A stretch of 47,725 nucleotides of DNA from contig CALMKX010000337.1 of NCBI GenBank assembly GCA_937867335.1, positions 1 through 47,725 on the forward strand. The letters run 5' to 3'. The notes under the pieces are model-generated. The model did no database searches and was not told where the DNA came from. It worked only from the letters and a program-made list of their open reading frames with translations. Positions 1 to 7,756 of this stretch are shown piece by piece. The stretch is from an uncultured Acidobacteriota bacterium. Lineage in GTDB: Bacteria > Acidobacteriota > Thermoanaerobaculia > Multivoradales > SZUA-115. A program made the translations under genes and the position numbers. Position 1 is the first letter of the stretch, and every line of letters begins with the position of its first letter.

Positions 1-717
1 TGGGCGGCTCGGGGGTGGCGCGGGAGCCGGAGCGGGCGGCGCGGGCCTCGCGCTCGGCTTGCTGCCACCGAGATCGAGGTCCGAGAGGGTGCGAGAGAGC
101 AGTGCGTCGACGTCACCGGTGCTCGTCCTGGGGCGTACCGGCGGCGGGGGTGGTGGCGGCGGTGGCTTGCGGACGGGGGGGGCTCCCAGCACACCCGAGA
201 GGGTCTCCTCGAGCTTGCGATTGAGCTCCGCGTCCATGCCCTCGGCCACGGAGCGACCGCGGCCTGCGGCTTCCTCGTTGTCCGAGAGCTCGGCCAGCAG
301 ATCTCCGAAAATCTCTTCGGAGGTGAGTTTGCGGCCGCCCTGCTCGGCTGCGATGGGATTGGCTTGCTGGCCAGAAAGGGTTCGCCGCACGGCCAGGCGC
401 AGATCGCCCTCCGAGAACGGCTTGGTCAAGCAGGCGTCGCAACGGCCCTCCCAGGCTTCACGCTCGCCGGAGCGCCGTTCGGACAACAAAGCGATCGCGC
501 CGTCTCCGCCGTGGCTCCGCCGGAAAGCCGCGAGCAGCAGGTCGGCACCTTCGACATCGGTGTTGACCAGGATCAGCAGGGGCTTGTCCGCCGCTGCGGC
601 CTGCAGGGCGTGGTCGTGATCGTCCACGGCCTGCACCTGCCAGCCTTCGCGGCCGAGCGCATCCTTGATGCGCTCGACGTAGCGGCTTTCTGGCTCCACC
701 AGGAGAATTCGCGACAT
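1..717 (-). CDS. Response-regulator-like protein with degenerate receiver domain (partial, C-terminus off the left edge)
   Basis: The reading frame is open from an ATG at 717 to the window edge (239 codons seen). Residues 1-115 have the layout of a CheY-type receiver: a first strand ILLVEPE, a third strand ending LILVN around residue 52, a Ser near residue 79 and the LTKPF motif with Lys99. The usual acidic pair is E8-P9, and the phosphoacceptor position appears to be Asn52 (an Asp lies two residues later), so aspartyl phosphorylation is doubtful and it may be a pseudo-receiver. The remainder is low-complexity, with acidic helices, a run of prolines near residues 190-197 and further proline/alanine-rich sequence. 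Family knowledge: such proteins mediate protein-protein signalling. The output domain, if any, lies outside the window. A well-formed promoter lies just upstream. Confidence 0.72.
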   Translation of the reverse strand, partial: MSRILLVEPESRYVERIKDALGREGWQVQAVDDHDHALQAAAADKPLLILVNTDVEGADLLLAAFRRSHGGDGAIALLSERRSGEREAWEGRCDACLTKPFSEGDLRLAVRRTLSGQQANPIAAEQGGRKLTSEEIFGDLLAELSDNEEAAGRGRSVAEGMDAELNRKLEETLSGVLGAPPVRKPPPPPPPPPVRPRTSTGDVDALLSRTLSDLDLGGSKPSARPAPPAPAPAPPPSRP

Positions 718-748
718 GGAGGTTCTCCGACCGGTTCGAACCAAGCGA

Positions 749-777
749 GTTCTAGCACCTCGCCTTGCCGGAGTCAA
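749..777 (-). promoter_or_regulatory. Sigma-70-type promoter of the receiver-domain gene
   Basis: On the minus strand TTGACT (777-772) is separated by exactly 17 bases from TAGAAC (754-749), and the -10 is preceded by TGC, giving an extended -10. Transcription would start about 25 bases before the ATG at 717. The leader contains GGAG close to the start codon. Confidence 0.65.
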
Positions 778-871
778 TTCAGGCCTGGGCAAAAGTCCTG
801 ATTCTGCTTCCACTTAGGCCGCTCGGCCCGGCTCTCCGAGCGGCGGCGCGGCTTTGCCTCGGCCCTTCCGC

Positions 872-877
872 TACAAT
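872..877 (+). promoter_or_regulatory. Probable -10 element of ruvC
   Basis: TACAAT lies 31 bases before the proposed GTG start of ruvC. I see no good -35 at 16-18 bases, so the call rests on the -10 alone. Confidence 0.35.
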
Positions 878-908
878 CGCCGCTCCGGGCCTCCCCCGGC
901 TTCGAGCT

Positions 909-1427
909 GTGAGAATCCTCGGCTTCGATCCAGGCACCCTCCACACCGGCTACGGCGTGCTGCAGGCTGAAGCGGGCCGCCTGCAGGCCCTCGCCGTCGG
1001 CCGCATCTCCCCCCCGCGCTCCGCCCCCCTGGCCGACAGGCTGGCGCAGATTTCCCTCGAAGCGCGCGAGCTCCTTGCCCGATGGCAGCCGGAATGGGTG
1101 GTGGTGGAGTCGCCCTTCCACGGCCCCAACACGCGCTCGCTGATCAGCCTGGCCGAAGCCCGCGGCGCCCTGCTCGCCACCGCCGCGCTCTCCGGCGCTC
1201 GCTTGCTCGAATACACCCCGGCCGAGGTGAAGCTCGCCGTGACCGGCTCCGGCCGGGCCGAGAAAGAGCAGGTGGCGCGGATGGTGCGGGTTCTGCTCGG
1301 CCTCGGCGACGAGGGCTTGCCCTTCGACGCCACCGACGCTCTGGCGGTAGCGATCTGTTGTGCTCAGCGTTCGCGCATGGATGCCTTGCTGAGCCCCTCA
1401 AGAGCTTCCTCTCTGACGCGGAAATAA
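909..1427 (+). CDS. ruvC: Crossover junction endodeoxyribonuclease RuvC
   Basis: RuvC is the Holliday-junction resolvase that cuts four-way DNA junctions after RuvAB branch migration. The 172-residue product has the family length. The four catalytic acids are visible: Asp7 in GFDPGT, Glu67 in VVVESPF, and Asp139 and Asp142 in FDATDALAVA. The conserved block after the Glu (GPNTRSL, AEARGALLA) and YTPAEVKLAVTGSGRAEKEQV are also typical. The frame is open further upstream to 765, but homology begins at the GTG at 909 (VRILGFDPG), which I take as the start. No ruvA or ruvB is adjacent in this window, which differs from the common ruvCAB arrangement. It is followed at about 100 bases by the DUF4388 gene, which seems to have its own promoter. 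Confidence 0.95.
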   Translation: MRILGFDPGTLHTGYGVLQAEAGRLQALAVGRISPPRSAPLADRLAQISLEARELLARWQPEWVVVESPFHGPNTRSLISLAEARGALLATAALSGARLLEYTPAEVKLAVTGSGRAEKEQVARMVRVLLGLGDEGLPFDATDALAVAICCAQRSRMDALLSPSRASSLTRK

Positions 1428-1476
1428 CTGACAGAAAAAGCTTTCCGGCAAGAAAAGCGCTCCTGCGTCAGGGCTG

Positions 1477-1485
1477 TGCTAACAT
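1477..1485 (+). promoter_or_regulatory. Extended -10 promoter of the DUF4388 gene
   Basis: TGCTAACAT matches an extended -10 (TGnTAnnnT). It lies 38 bases before the ATG at 1524. The same TGCTAnnnT form recurs in front of other genes here. No clear -35. Confidence 0.45.
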
Positions 1486-1523
1486 GCCGGAACGGTTAGC
1501 AGGCTAGCCGACATTCCGACGAC

Positions 1524-2345
1524 ATGGCATTCCAGGGGTCGATCAAGGAGCTTCCGCTCCCGGACATCATTCAACTCGTCTCTGTTTCCGGGAAGACGGG
1601 TGTCTTCGAGCTCCGGCATGGCTCCGCGGCAGGCGAGATCTTCCTTCGCGACGGGCAGATCGTCCACGCCACTTCGGGAGCTCTTGCCGGAGAAGACGCC
1701 GTCTTCGAGCTAGCGGTCTGGACCGACGGCGAGTTCGTCTTCCATCCGGGCCGGGAGGCGCCGCTCACCTCGATCAAGCGGTCGAACACCAACCTCCTGA
1801 TGGAGGCGGCCCGGCGGATCGACGAATGGCAGGTGCTGTCGAAGAAGATCCCCTCGACGCGCCTGGTGCCGATCTTCACCGAGCAGGCCAAGAAGACCTC
1901 GGTGTCGCTCACCCCGGCCGAGTGGCTGCTGATTTCTCGCATCGACGAGCGCCGCTCGATCGACGAGCTGGCCGTGGCGCTGAACGAAAGCCCGTTCGAG
2001 GTGTCGAAGAACCTCTACGGCCTGATCACCTCGGGCCTGGTGGCGCTCGAAGAGAACCTGGCCGGCCTCGACCTCGGCCGAGTCTCCTCCTGGCCTCAAG
2101 AGCGAGTTCGCAGCCTGCTCGAGCGCGTGTACGCCGAAGCGAACGCGATGCTGGGAACCCAGGCTGGCAACTCGGAGCTCGGCTCGGCGCTACGCCTCGC
2201 CCAGCTCGAGGCGAGTTCGGGCCGCAGCCTGGACGCCGTGGTGGACTTGCTCCGCTCCTGCTCGAAGGCCACTCTGGCCGCAGGGGGTCCGGCGGCGGCC
2301 ACCACTTTCCGGGAGCGTGTGGCGACCCTGCTTTCCGGGCGCTAG
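1524..2345 (+). CDS. DUF4388 (PATAN) domain protein
   Basis: The first ~100 of 273 residues match the DUF4388/PATAN pattern: an opening GSIKELPLPDIIQLVS, then KTGVFEL, then GEIFLRDGQIVHA, and an AVFELAVWTDGEFVFHPG segment. Family knowledge: this domain is common in Acidobacteria, Deltaproteobacteria and Deinococcus and is often linked to two-component or GTPase signalling as an adaptor. Residues ~130-180 (LTPAEWLLISRID to LYGLITSGLVAL) read like a winged-helix segment that usually follows DUF4388. The remaining C-terminus is helical and unassigned. There are no signal peptide or membrane segments, so it is probably cytoplasmic. Specific function unknown. The next gene starts 38 bases downstream and may be co-transcribed. 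Confidence 0.8.
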   Translation: MAFQGSIKELPLPDIIQLVSVSGKTGVFELRHGSAAGEIFLRDGQIVHATSGALAGEDAVFELAVWTDGEFVFHPGREAPLTSIKRSNTNLLMEAARRIDEWQVLSKKIPSTRLVPIFTEQAKKTSVSLTPAEWLLISRIDERRSIDELAVALNESPFEVSKNLYGLITSGLVALEENLAGLDLGRVSSWPQERVRSLLERVYAEANAMLGTQAGNSELGSALRLAQLEASSGRSLDAVVDLLRSCSKATLAAGGPAAATTFRERVATLLSGR

Positions 2346-2383
2346 AGGGCGAAGGAAGCTCTCCCAACGGCCCGCTGGCGACC

Positions 2384-3613
2384 ATGACCTCGAGGCCTCG
2401 GCAGAAGCGGTTCGGGTTCTCGGGCCTCGACTTGGCCGTCGCTTGCTGGCTCGCCCTGGCCGCCGCCGCCCACGCTGAAGGAAGCGATAGCCAGGCAGCT
2501 GGCGCAGACGCATCGAGGAGCCTCGAGCCTCCTGGCCTGGTGGTACCCAACCTCGACGTTTTGTTCCCGGAGGCGGAGTTCGACCTCCGGCTCAACCGCC
2601 TGATCGACAAAGTCTTCTTCGAAGGCCAGGTGAAGTACGACTTCGTCGACGGCGACATCACCGCCTTTCTGCGCTACCGCTACTACGGCTACCGCCGTAC
2701 CTATCAGCTCTCTGTCTTCGACTCCGTGGCGTTCAAGAACCTGGAAACCCTCTCGGCCGATTTCGAGCGGGTTCGGGGCGGGCTCTTCCTGGTGCAATGG
2801 CCGCACGACTTCCAGCACCGCACCTACCTGGTGGGCGAGGTGGACTCGATCACCTCCAACAAGGAGAGCTCCAACTCCGGCAAGACCAATATCTTCCTGC
2901 GCCTCGGCTACCAACTTGGCACTCCGGACGACTCCCGCTCGAACGCCATCGTCGGCGAACCCCGCGCCCAGGTGGAGCGGCTGTTCACGCCGTTCCGTTC
3001 CATCGGCCCGGGAGACGTGGGCCTCACCACGGCCTTGACCTGGGGCCTGCGCGGCCTGGGCGGCTCCTTCGACTACGTGAAAGTGGAAGTGGAGGCGCTG
3101 AAGCGTTTCGAGCTGCCGAGGGGTACGTTCCTGATCGGCCGCCTGCACCACGGCGGCTTCCTGCGGCATGGCGAGCTAGCGCCCGAGGACCGTCCCCCGC
3201 CACCGGAGGATGATCCCGACGATCCCACCATCGCCTGGGCGATCCCCAGAAACGAGCTGTTCCATCTCGACGGCCGCAACAACCTCAAGGGATTGACCGT
3301 CGACCGCCGCGGAACCCAGGAGGTGCACGCCACCTGGGAGTTCCTCTTCCCCTGGTTCGTCGACCGGGATCGGCCCTTTCTCAAGGCTCGTTGGCAGACC
3401 TGGTACTGGGTGCTCTACTCCGGCTACGGTGGTATCGGCAACCGCCGTGCGGACCTCGAGGACCTCGGCAGCTATGTCGCAGATGTGGGCGTGGGCTTCC
3501 AGAGCTCCTTCACCGTGCGCCACTATCAGCTCTTCTGGTCCGCGCTGTTGGCCAAGGCCTTCGAGGAGGGCAGCGACCTCCGGCTGAAGTTCTCTTTTAA
3601 GTCCTACCACTGA
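2384..3613 (+). CDS. Predicted outer-membrane beta-barrel protein (Omp85/BamA-like barrel features)
   Basis: The 409-residue product starts at the ATG at 2384, giving a signal peptide (basic start, hydrophobic stretch ALACWL-type, AAAAHA|EG cut). The same frame is open upstream within the preceding gene, but that part is a shadow. The body has alternating aromatic and polar residues typical of barrel strands. The stretch HLDGRNNLKGL with a following G-rich turn and EFLFPWFV resembles the GG...RG(Y/F) and following strand of Omp85-family barrels. No POTRA domains are present, so if related it is a barrel-only member. A proline/aspartate-rich loop (RPPPPEDDPDDP) is notable. Function unknown; could be an unrelated surface protein. 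Family call is tentative. Confidence 0.55.
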   Translation: MTSRPRQKRFGFSGLDLAVACWLALAAAAHAEGSDSQAAGADASRSLEPPGLVVPNLDVLFPEAEFDLRLNRLIDKVFFEGQVKYDFVDGDITAFLRYRYYGYRRTYQLSVFDSVAFKNLETLSADFERVRGGLFLVQWPHDFQHRTYLVGEVDSITSNKESSNSGKTNIFLRLGYQLGTPDDSRSNAIVGEPRAQVERLFTPFRSIGPGDVGLTTALTWGLRGLGGSFDYVKVEVEALKRFELPRGTFLIGRLHHGGFLRHGELAPEDRPPPPEDDPDDPTIAWAIPRNELFHLDGRNNLKGLTVDRRGTQEVHATWEFLFPWFVDRDRPFLKARWQTWYWVLYSGYGGIGNRRADLEDLGSYVADVGVGFQSSFTVRHYQLFWSALLAKAFEEGSDLRLKFSFKSYH

Positions 3614-3691
3614 AGAATTAATTTGTTTTCTCTAGCCCAGAAAGAGGCGCGCCGAACGCTCCCCGCGCGCTTCTCTCCCTCGAGACGAGTG

Positions 3692-3700
3692 TGCTAGCAT
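3692..3700 (+). promoter_or_regulatory. Extended -10 promoter of the OmpA-family gene
   Basis: TGCTAGCAT is an extended -10 element about 70 bases before the chosen ATG. The transcript would carry a leader ending in the strong ribosome binding site GAGGAGGAGG. Confidence 0.5.
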
Positions 3701-3772
3701 TCTCCAGCTGTTAGAGCAGTATTGAGGTTCCTAAAGGTCGCCGAGGCCTGGGAACCCTGCGAGGAGGAGGAG

Positions 3773-5248
3773 ATGAAGGTGCACGCGAGCAAACTGCCGA
3801 TTCGAACCGCGGCGCTGGCCCTGGCTCTGGCGCTGCTTCCCGTCGCGGGCTTCGCCGACAACGGAAGCCTCGGCCCGACGGTCACCGGCGAGACCGGGCT
3901 TTTCAGCCTGCTCTCCGGCGAAACCCTGCCGCAGGGCGAGTGGTCCTGGGGGCTCTACTACAACAACTGGGATCGAGTGGCCATCGAGCAATCGCCCTCG
4001 CCCCGGATCGCTCCGGGCAAGAACCGGGACTACGACTGGAACCGGCTCTCCACGAGCATCGGCTACGGCATCACGGACAACTTCGAGCTGTCCCTCATGC
4101 TGCCGTACGACGCGCTCAACGACAACGGCAAGCTGAACGGCCCGGTGCGGATCAACGACACCTTTTTCACCCGCAAGATCGATGGCAGTGGCCTCGCCAA
4201 CGCCCGACTCGGCGCCAAGTGGAACCTCTTCACCGCGGAAGACAAGCAGAGCCACTTCGGCCTGAATGCCTTCATCGAGGCCCCCACCGGCAAGGAGCAC
4301 GAGGGCGTCTCCACCGGCGCGACGGGCTTCGGCCTCGGCCTGGCCTACGACTACAAGCGCTGGGCTTTGAACCTCGGCTACCGGGATCCCGGCGATCCGG
4401 ACAAGATCGACTCCGCGCGCGAGATCCTGGCCGGAATCGGTTACGCCGCGCGGATCAACGACAAGTTCAGCTGGATCACCGAGCTGTCCGGCACCTTCTA
4501 CACCGGCGGTGACGCCAAGCCCCCCAAGGACGACATCGACCTCACCACCGGCGGCCGCATCTGGCTGGGGGCGGACGAGAACTGGGCCTTCAACTTCGGC
4601 CTGCGCGGCAACGTGGCCTACCTCGGCGACACCGACAAGTTCTGCCCTCTGGGCGGCCTGGTGGGGGTGACCTACTTCCCGCACCTGCTGCGCGAGAAGC
4701 GCGAAGCCGCTCGCCTCGCGGCGGAGGAAGAAGCGCGGCGCAAGGCTGCCGAAGAAGAGGCGCAGCGCAAGGCTGCCGAGGAAGAGGCGCGGCGCAAGGC
4801 CGCTGAAGAAGAGGCCCGGCGCAAGGCCGCCGAAGAAGAAGCGCGCCGCAAGGCCGCCGAGGAAGAGGCCCGGCGCCAGCAGGCTCCGCCGCCGCCCCCG
4901 CCGCCACCGGCGATCGAGGAGGTCTGCCAGTTCGCTTCCGGCTCCGCCCGCGTGGACAACCGCTGCAAGGCCACGCTCGACGAGGTTGCGCTGCGGATGA
5001 AGCAAGAGGGCCAGAGGATCGCCCTGGTGATCGGCTACACCGACTCCCCGGGCTCCGAGGCCGCCAACCTGCGCATCAGCCAGCGCCGGGCCGACGCCGT
5101 CAAGGCCTACCTGGTTTCGCGCCACGGCATCGACGCCGAGCGCATCACCACCGAAGGCCGCGGCGAAGCCGATCCGGTGGGCGACAACGCCACCAAGGCC
5201 GGGCGGGCGCAGAACCGCCGGGCGGTGATCATCCTCAAGGTGCGCTAG
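3773..5248 (+). CDS. OmpA-family outer-membrane protein with barrel, coiled-coil repeat and peptidoglycan-binding domain
   Basis: The frame opens at a TTG at 3722, but the ATG at 3773 follows GAGGAGGAGG and starts a clean signal peptide (hydrophobic ALALALALLPVAGFA|DN), so I use it. Residues ~24-305 read as an outer-membrane barrel (repeated aromatic-ending strands, FGLGLAYDYK, WALNLGYRD). Residues ~317-370 are six copies of a nine-residue Ala/Glu/Arg/Lys repeat predicted to be a long helix. A run of nine prolines follows, then an OmpA C-terminal domain (~385-491) with GYTDSPGSEAANLRISQRRADAVKAYL-type helices and a NRRAVI ending. Family knowledge: the last domain binds peptidoglycan, tethering the outer membrane to the cell wall. 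The repeat probably spans periplasm. It is transcribed alone and ends at a strong terminator. Confidence 0.9.
   Translation: MKVHASKLPIRTAALALALALLPVAGFADNGSLGPTVTGETGLFSLLSGETLPQGEWSWGLYYNNWDRVAIEQSPSPRIAPGKNRDYDWNRLSTSIGYGITDNFELSLMLPYDALNDNGKLNGPVRINDTFFTRKIDGSGLANARLGAKWNLFTAEDKQSHFGLNAFIEAPTGKEHEGVSTGATGFGLGLAYDYKRWALNLGYRDPGDPDKIDSAREILAGIGYAARINDKFSWITELSGTFYTGGDAKPPKDDIDLTTGGRIWLGADENWAFNFGLRGNVAYLGDTDKFCPLGGLVGVTYFPHLLREKREAARLAAEEEARRKAAEEEAQRKAAEEEARRKAAEEEARRKAAEEEARRKAAEEEARRQQAPPPPPPPPAIEEVCQFASGSARVDNRCKATLDEVALRMKQEGQRIALVIGYTDSPGSEAANLRISQRRADAVKAYLVSRHGIDAERITTEGRGEADPVGDNATKAGRAQNRRAVIILKVR
4721..4882 (+). repeat. 27-base tandem repeat (six units) in the OmpA-family gene
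   Basis: Six in-frame units of 27 bases encode A-E-E-E-A-R/Q-R-K-A style nonapeptides. Units differ mainly at synonymous third positions, so the protein repeat is more conserved than the DNA, suggesting selection for a charged helix. Confidence 0.9.
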
Positions 5249-5282
5249 TCGACGAAAGCTCGACGGCTCGTTCGAGGGAAGA

Positions 5283-5306
5283 GGGGCGCTCCGGCGCCCC
5301 TTTTTT
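5283..5306 (+). terminator. Rho-independent terminator after the OmpA-family gene
   Basis: A perfect 7-base-pair stem GGGGCGC/GCGCCCC closes a TCCG tetraloop and is followed by six T. It lies 34 bases after the stop codon. Confidence 0.93.
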
Positions 5307-5316
5307 GTTGCCCGAA

Positions 5317-6231
5317 TCAGCCTTCTTCGGCCGCCCCGAGCCGCTCGCGGCGCAGCGAGATCACCGCTCCGGCGAGCCCGGCAAGAGTGCCGAAGGCCAC
5401 CAGCCCGGCAAGCTCGAGGGGAGAAAGGAAGCGGCCGAGGAGCATCGAGCCCCAGAGGGTGGAGGCCACTCGAGCCTTGGCCAGCTCGAAGGCCGCCGCC
5501 AGGGCACCGGTAGCGAGCAGCCCCCCGAACAGGCCCTGGAGCAAGCCTTCCGCGTAGAACGGGCCGCGAATGAAGAACTCGGTGGCGCCTACCAGGCGCA
5601 TGATGGCGATCTCGTCGGAATAGAGGTAGGCCGTCAGGCGCACCACGCTGGCGATGGTGAAGACGGCGCCCGCCAGCAGCACCAGGCCGAGGCAGAGCCC
5701 GAGCGCACGGCCCACCGCCAGCACGGCGGTGAGCTGGCTCACCCAATCGCGGTCGTCGTCCACCAGGTCCACGCCGGGCCGCGCCTCGAGCTGGGCGGCC
5801 CAGCCCGCCGGCGGCTCCCTGCCGCCGCTTCCAGCAGGGCGGAGGCTCAGCTCCACCGAGGCCGGCAAGCCCACGCTGCCCGGCTGGTCCACCAGGCTCT
5901 CGAGGCTGGGGAAGAGCTGCAGGAAGCGGCTCCGTGCTTCCCCGGCGCTCACCAGTTGCGCCGCCCTCACGAAGGGCAGTCCCTCGAGCTCGGCCCGCAG
6001 CGCTTCCGCCGCCTCCGGGGCGGCGCCCGGCTCGAGGTAGACCACCACCTTGCGTTCCTGCCGCCAGTGCTCCACCAGGCCGCCGAAGTTGCCGCTCGCC
6101 AGCAGAAAGGCCCCACCCACGAACAGCGAGACGGCGATCGTGGCCACCGCGAGCAGGCTGACACGCCAGCTGCGGCCGAGGTTCTGCAGGGCTTCGCGGA
6201 GAAAGTAGGCGAGCGCCTTGGCGAGCGTCAT
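5317..6231 (-). CDS. ftsX: Cell-division ABC transporter permease FtsX
   Basis: FtsX is the membrane partner of FtsE; the complex couples divisome assembly to activation of peptidoglycan hydrolases. The 304-residue product shows the family plan: a cytoplasmic amphipathic start (ALAYFLREALQNLGRSW), TM1 at ~24-46, a large periplasmic domain (~50-165) with the VVYLEPG and LPASVEL segments, and three more membrane segments toward the C-terminus (~175-295), including a VRLTAYLYSDEIAIMRLVGAT loop typical of FtsX. It overlaps the upstream ftsE stop by four bases (ATGA), so the two are translationally coupled. It converges with the OmpA gene and ends about 10 bases from that gene's terminator. Confidence 0.93.
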   Translation of the reverse strand: MTLAKALAYFLREALQNLGRSWRVSLLAVATIAVSLFVGGAFLLASGNFGGLVEHWRQERKVVVYLEPGAAPEAAEALRAELEGLPFVRAAQLVSAGEARSRFLQLFPSLESLVDQPGSVGLPASVELSLRPAGSGGREPPAGWAAQLEARPGVDLVDDDRDWVSQLTAVLAVGRALGLCLGLVLLAGAVFTIASVVRLTAYLYSDEIAIMRLVGATEFFIRGPFYAEGLLQGLFGGLLATGALAAAFELAKARVASTLWGSMLLGRFLSPLELAGLVAFGTLAGLAGAVISLRRERLGAAEEG

Positions 6232-6992
6232 GCGCCGTCCCCCGCAGGCTCCTGGCCGTCGGCCTCGGGCTCCTCGGTCGGTTCCGCTTGAGCCGGCGCC
6301 TTGGGCCAGAGCATGGAGACGCTGCCTTCGAGAGAGTCGTCGCCCGCGAGCCTGCCGCCCTCGAGAGTGAGCACCCGGCCGCCCACATGGCGGATCATGT
6401 CGCGGTCGTGGGTGGCGAGCAGCACCGTGGTGCCGCGCTGGTTGATCTCGAGGAAGAGCCGGAGGATCTCTCGCGAGAGCTCGGGGTCCAGGTTGCCGGT
6501 CGGCTCGTCGGCGATCAGCAGCTCTGGCTGGTGGATCAGCGCCCTCGCGATCGCCACCCGCTGCTGCTCCCCGCCCGAGAGCTCGAGGGGAAACGCCCCC
6601 AGCCGCGAGCCCAGGCCCACGCTCGAGAGGGCGCCATGGGCCAGTCGCTTCTGTTCCTCCCGCTCCATGCCGAGAACTCGCGGCAGGAAGCTCACGTTCT
6701 CGAGGATGGTCTTCCTGGGGATCAGCCGGAAATCCTGGAACACCACGCCGATGGTGCGGCGCAGGTAGGGGATCTTGCTGGGAGGAAGCGAAGAGACGTT
6801 GCGGCCGTTGACCAGCACCTGCCCCTGGCTGGGCGCCTCCTCGCGGAAGATCAGCTTCAGGAGAGTGGTCTTGCCGGCGCCGCTCGGACCGGTCAGGAAG
6901 GCGAACTGGCCCCGGGGAACCTGGAAGCTCACGTCCGAGAGCGCCAGCTGGCCTCCCGGATAGGCCTTGGAGACGTTGAAGAAGCGAATCAC
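6228..6992 (-). CDS. ftsE: Cell-division ATP-binding protein FtsE
   Basis: FtsE is the ATPase of the FtsEX complex at the division site. All ABC-ATPase motifs are visible: Walker A GPSGAGKTT (~35-43), the Q-loop in VVFQDFRL, signature LSGGEQQR (~138-145), Walker B LLIADEPTGNLD (~158-169) and the H-loop in LLATHD. Start is the GTG at 6992 (VIRFFNVSKAYPGG). At 254 residues it is about 25-30 longer than usual; the extra part is an acidic, Pro/Glu-rich tail after the ABC fold. A promoter-like extended -10 lies nine bases before the GTG, so the mRNA may have almost no leader. It is divergent from pgeF. Confidence 0.95.
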   Translation of the reverse strand: MIRFFNVSKAYPGGQLALSDVSFQVPRGQFAFLTGPSGAGKTTLLKLIFREEAPSQGQVLVNGRNVSSLPPSKIPYLRRTIGVVFQDFRLIPRKTILENVSFLPRVLGMEREEQKRLAHGALSSVGLGSRLGAFPLELSGGEQQRVAIARALIHQPELLIADEPTGNLDPELSREILRLFLEINQRGTTVLLATHDRDMIRHVGGRVLTLEGGRLAGDDSLEGSVSMLWPKAPAQAEPTEEPEADGQEPAGDGA

Positions 6993-7001
6993 GCCGCGCC
7001 T

Positions 7002-7010
7002 AGACTAGCA
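7002..7010 (-). promoter_or_regulatory. Extended -10 promoter of ftsE, near-leaderless
   Basis: On the minus strand TGCTAGTCT is an extended -10. Its last base is nine bases from the ftsE GTG, so transcription should begin within about three bases of the start codon. Confidence 0.5.
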
Positions 7011-7040
7011 GTCCTGCTCCGAGCCGAAGCCGGGTATCGA

Positions 7041-7046
7041 TAGAAT
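7041..7046 (+). promoter_or_regulatory. -10 element of pgeF, leaderless or nearly so
   Basis: TAGAAT ends seven bases before the pgeF ATG. There is no Shine-Dalgarno sequence between them. This predicts an mRNA starting at or one base before the ATG. Confidence 0.45.
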
Positions 7047-7053
7047 TCTTCGC

Positions 7054-7740
7054 ATGTTGAGGTCCGATCTCGGCGAGCCCCGGAGGCCGGCCGGAACCTG
7101 GCTGCTCTCGGCGCCGCTGCCGGAAGCCGCCGTGTACTTTCTCGGCTGCGGCCCCCACGAAAGCGCCGAGGCGGCTCTCGCCGCCCTGGGTGAGCGCCCC
7201 GGGCGACTCGCCCATTTGCGGCAGATCCACTCGGCTCGCGTGGTGGAGGCCAGCGACGGCGGCCCCTGCGGCGAAGGGGACGCGCTCTGGACACGCTCGC
7301 CGGGGCACGCTCTCGCCATCGCCACGGCCGACTGCGTGCCGGTGGTGCTCACCGGCCCCGGCTACGTGGCCGCCGTCCATGCCGGTTGGCGGGGCATCGC
7401 GGCCGGCGTGGTACCGGCAACCGTGGCCGATGCGCCCCTGCTACCCGAGAAGCTCCAGGCCTGGATCGGCCCGGCAATCGGCCCTTGCTGCTACGAAGTG
7501 GGCGAGGACGTGGCGCTCGCGGTGGAGGTGGCGAGCGGGCCGGAGGTGGTGCTCCGCGGTCGCGGCCCCCGGCCCTATCTCGATCTGGTGGCAGCGGTGG
7601 CCGCCCAGCTCGAGAGCGCTGGCGTGGCCACCCTGGCTACCACCGGCCAGTGCACGCGGTGCGCGCCCGGGCTCTGGTGGAGCTACCGGCGAGAAGGCCG
7701 AGGCGCTGGTCGCAACTACGCCCTGGCCTGGCTCCGCTGA
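7054..7740 (+). CDS. pgeF: Peptidoglycan editing factor PgeF (YfiH/DUF152, multicopper polyphenol-oxidase-like family)
   Basis: The 228-residue product carries the full set of DUF152 motifs: QIHSARV, the GDALWT motif, TADCVPVVL, AAVHAGWRG, GPAIGPCCYEVG and a C-terminal CTRCAPGLWWSYRREG...GRNYAL. The conserved His and Cys residues (His in QIH, Cys in ADC, His in VHAGW) form the metal-binding active site of the family. Family knowledge: YfiH/PgeF removes mis-incorporated serine (in place of L-alanine) from peptidoglycan precursors; related proteins have been described as laccase-like or purine-nucleoside enzymes. It lies beside ftsEX, consistent with an envelope role, and is divergent from ftsE. 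Its stop is 16 bases from the end of the convergent TPR/FG-GAP gene. Confidence 0.92.
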   Translation: MLRSDLGEPRRPAGTWLLSAPLPEAAVYFLGCGPHESAEAALAALGERPGRLAHLRQIHSARVVEASDGGPCGEGDALWTRSPGHALAIATADCVPVVLTGPGYVAAVHAGWRGIAAGVVPATVADAPLLPEKLQAWIGPAIGPCCYEVGEDVALAVEVASGPEVVLRGRGPRPYLDLVAAVAAQLESAGVATLATTGQCTRCAPGLWWSYRREGRGAGRNYALAWLR

Positions 7741-7756
7741 GCCGCGTCCGGCTCGC

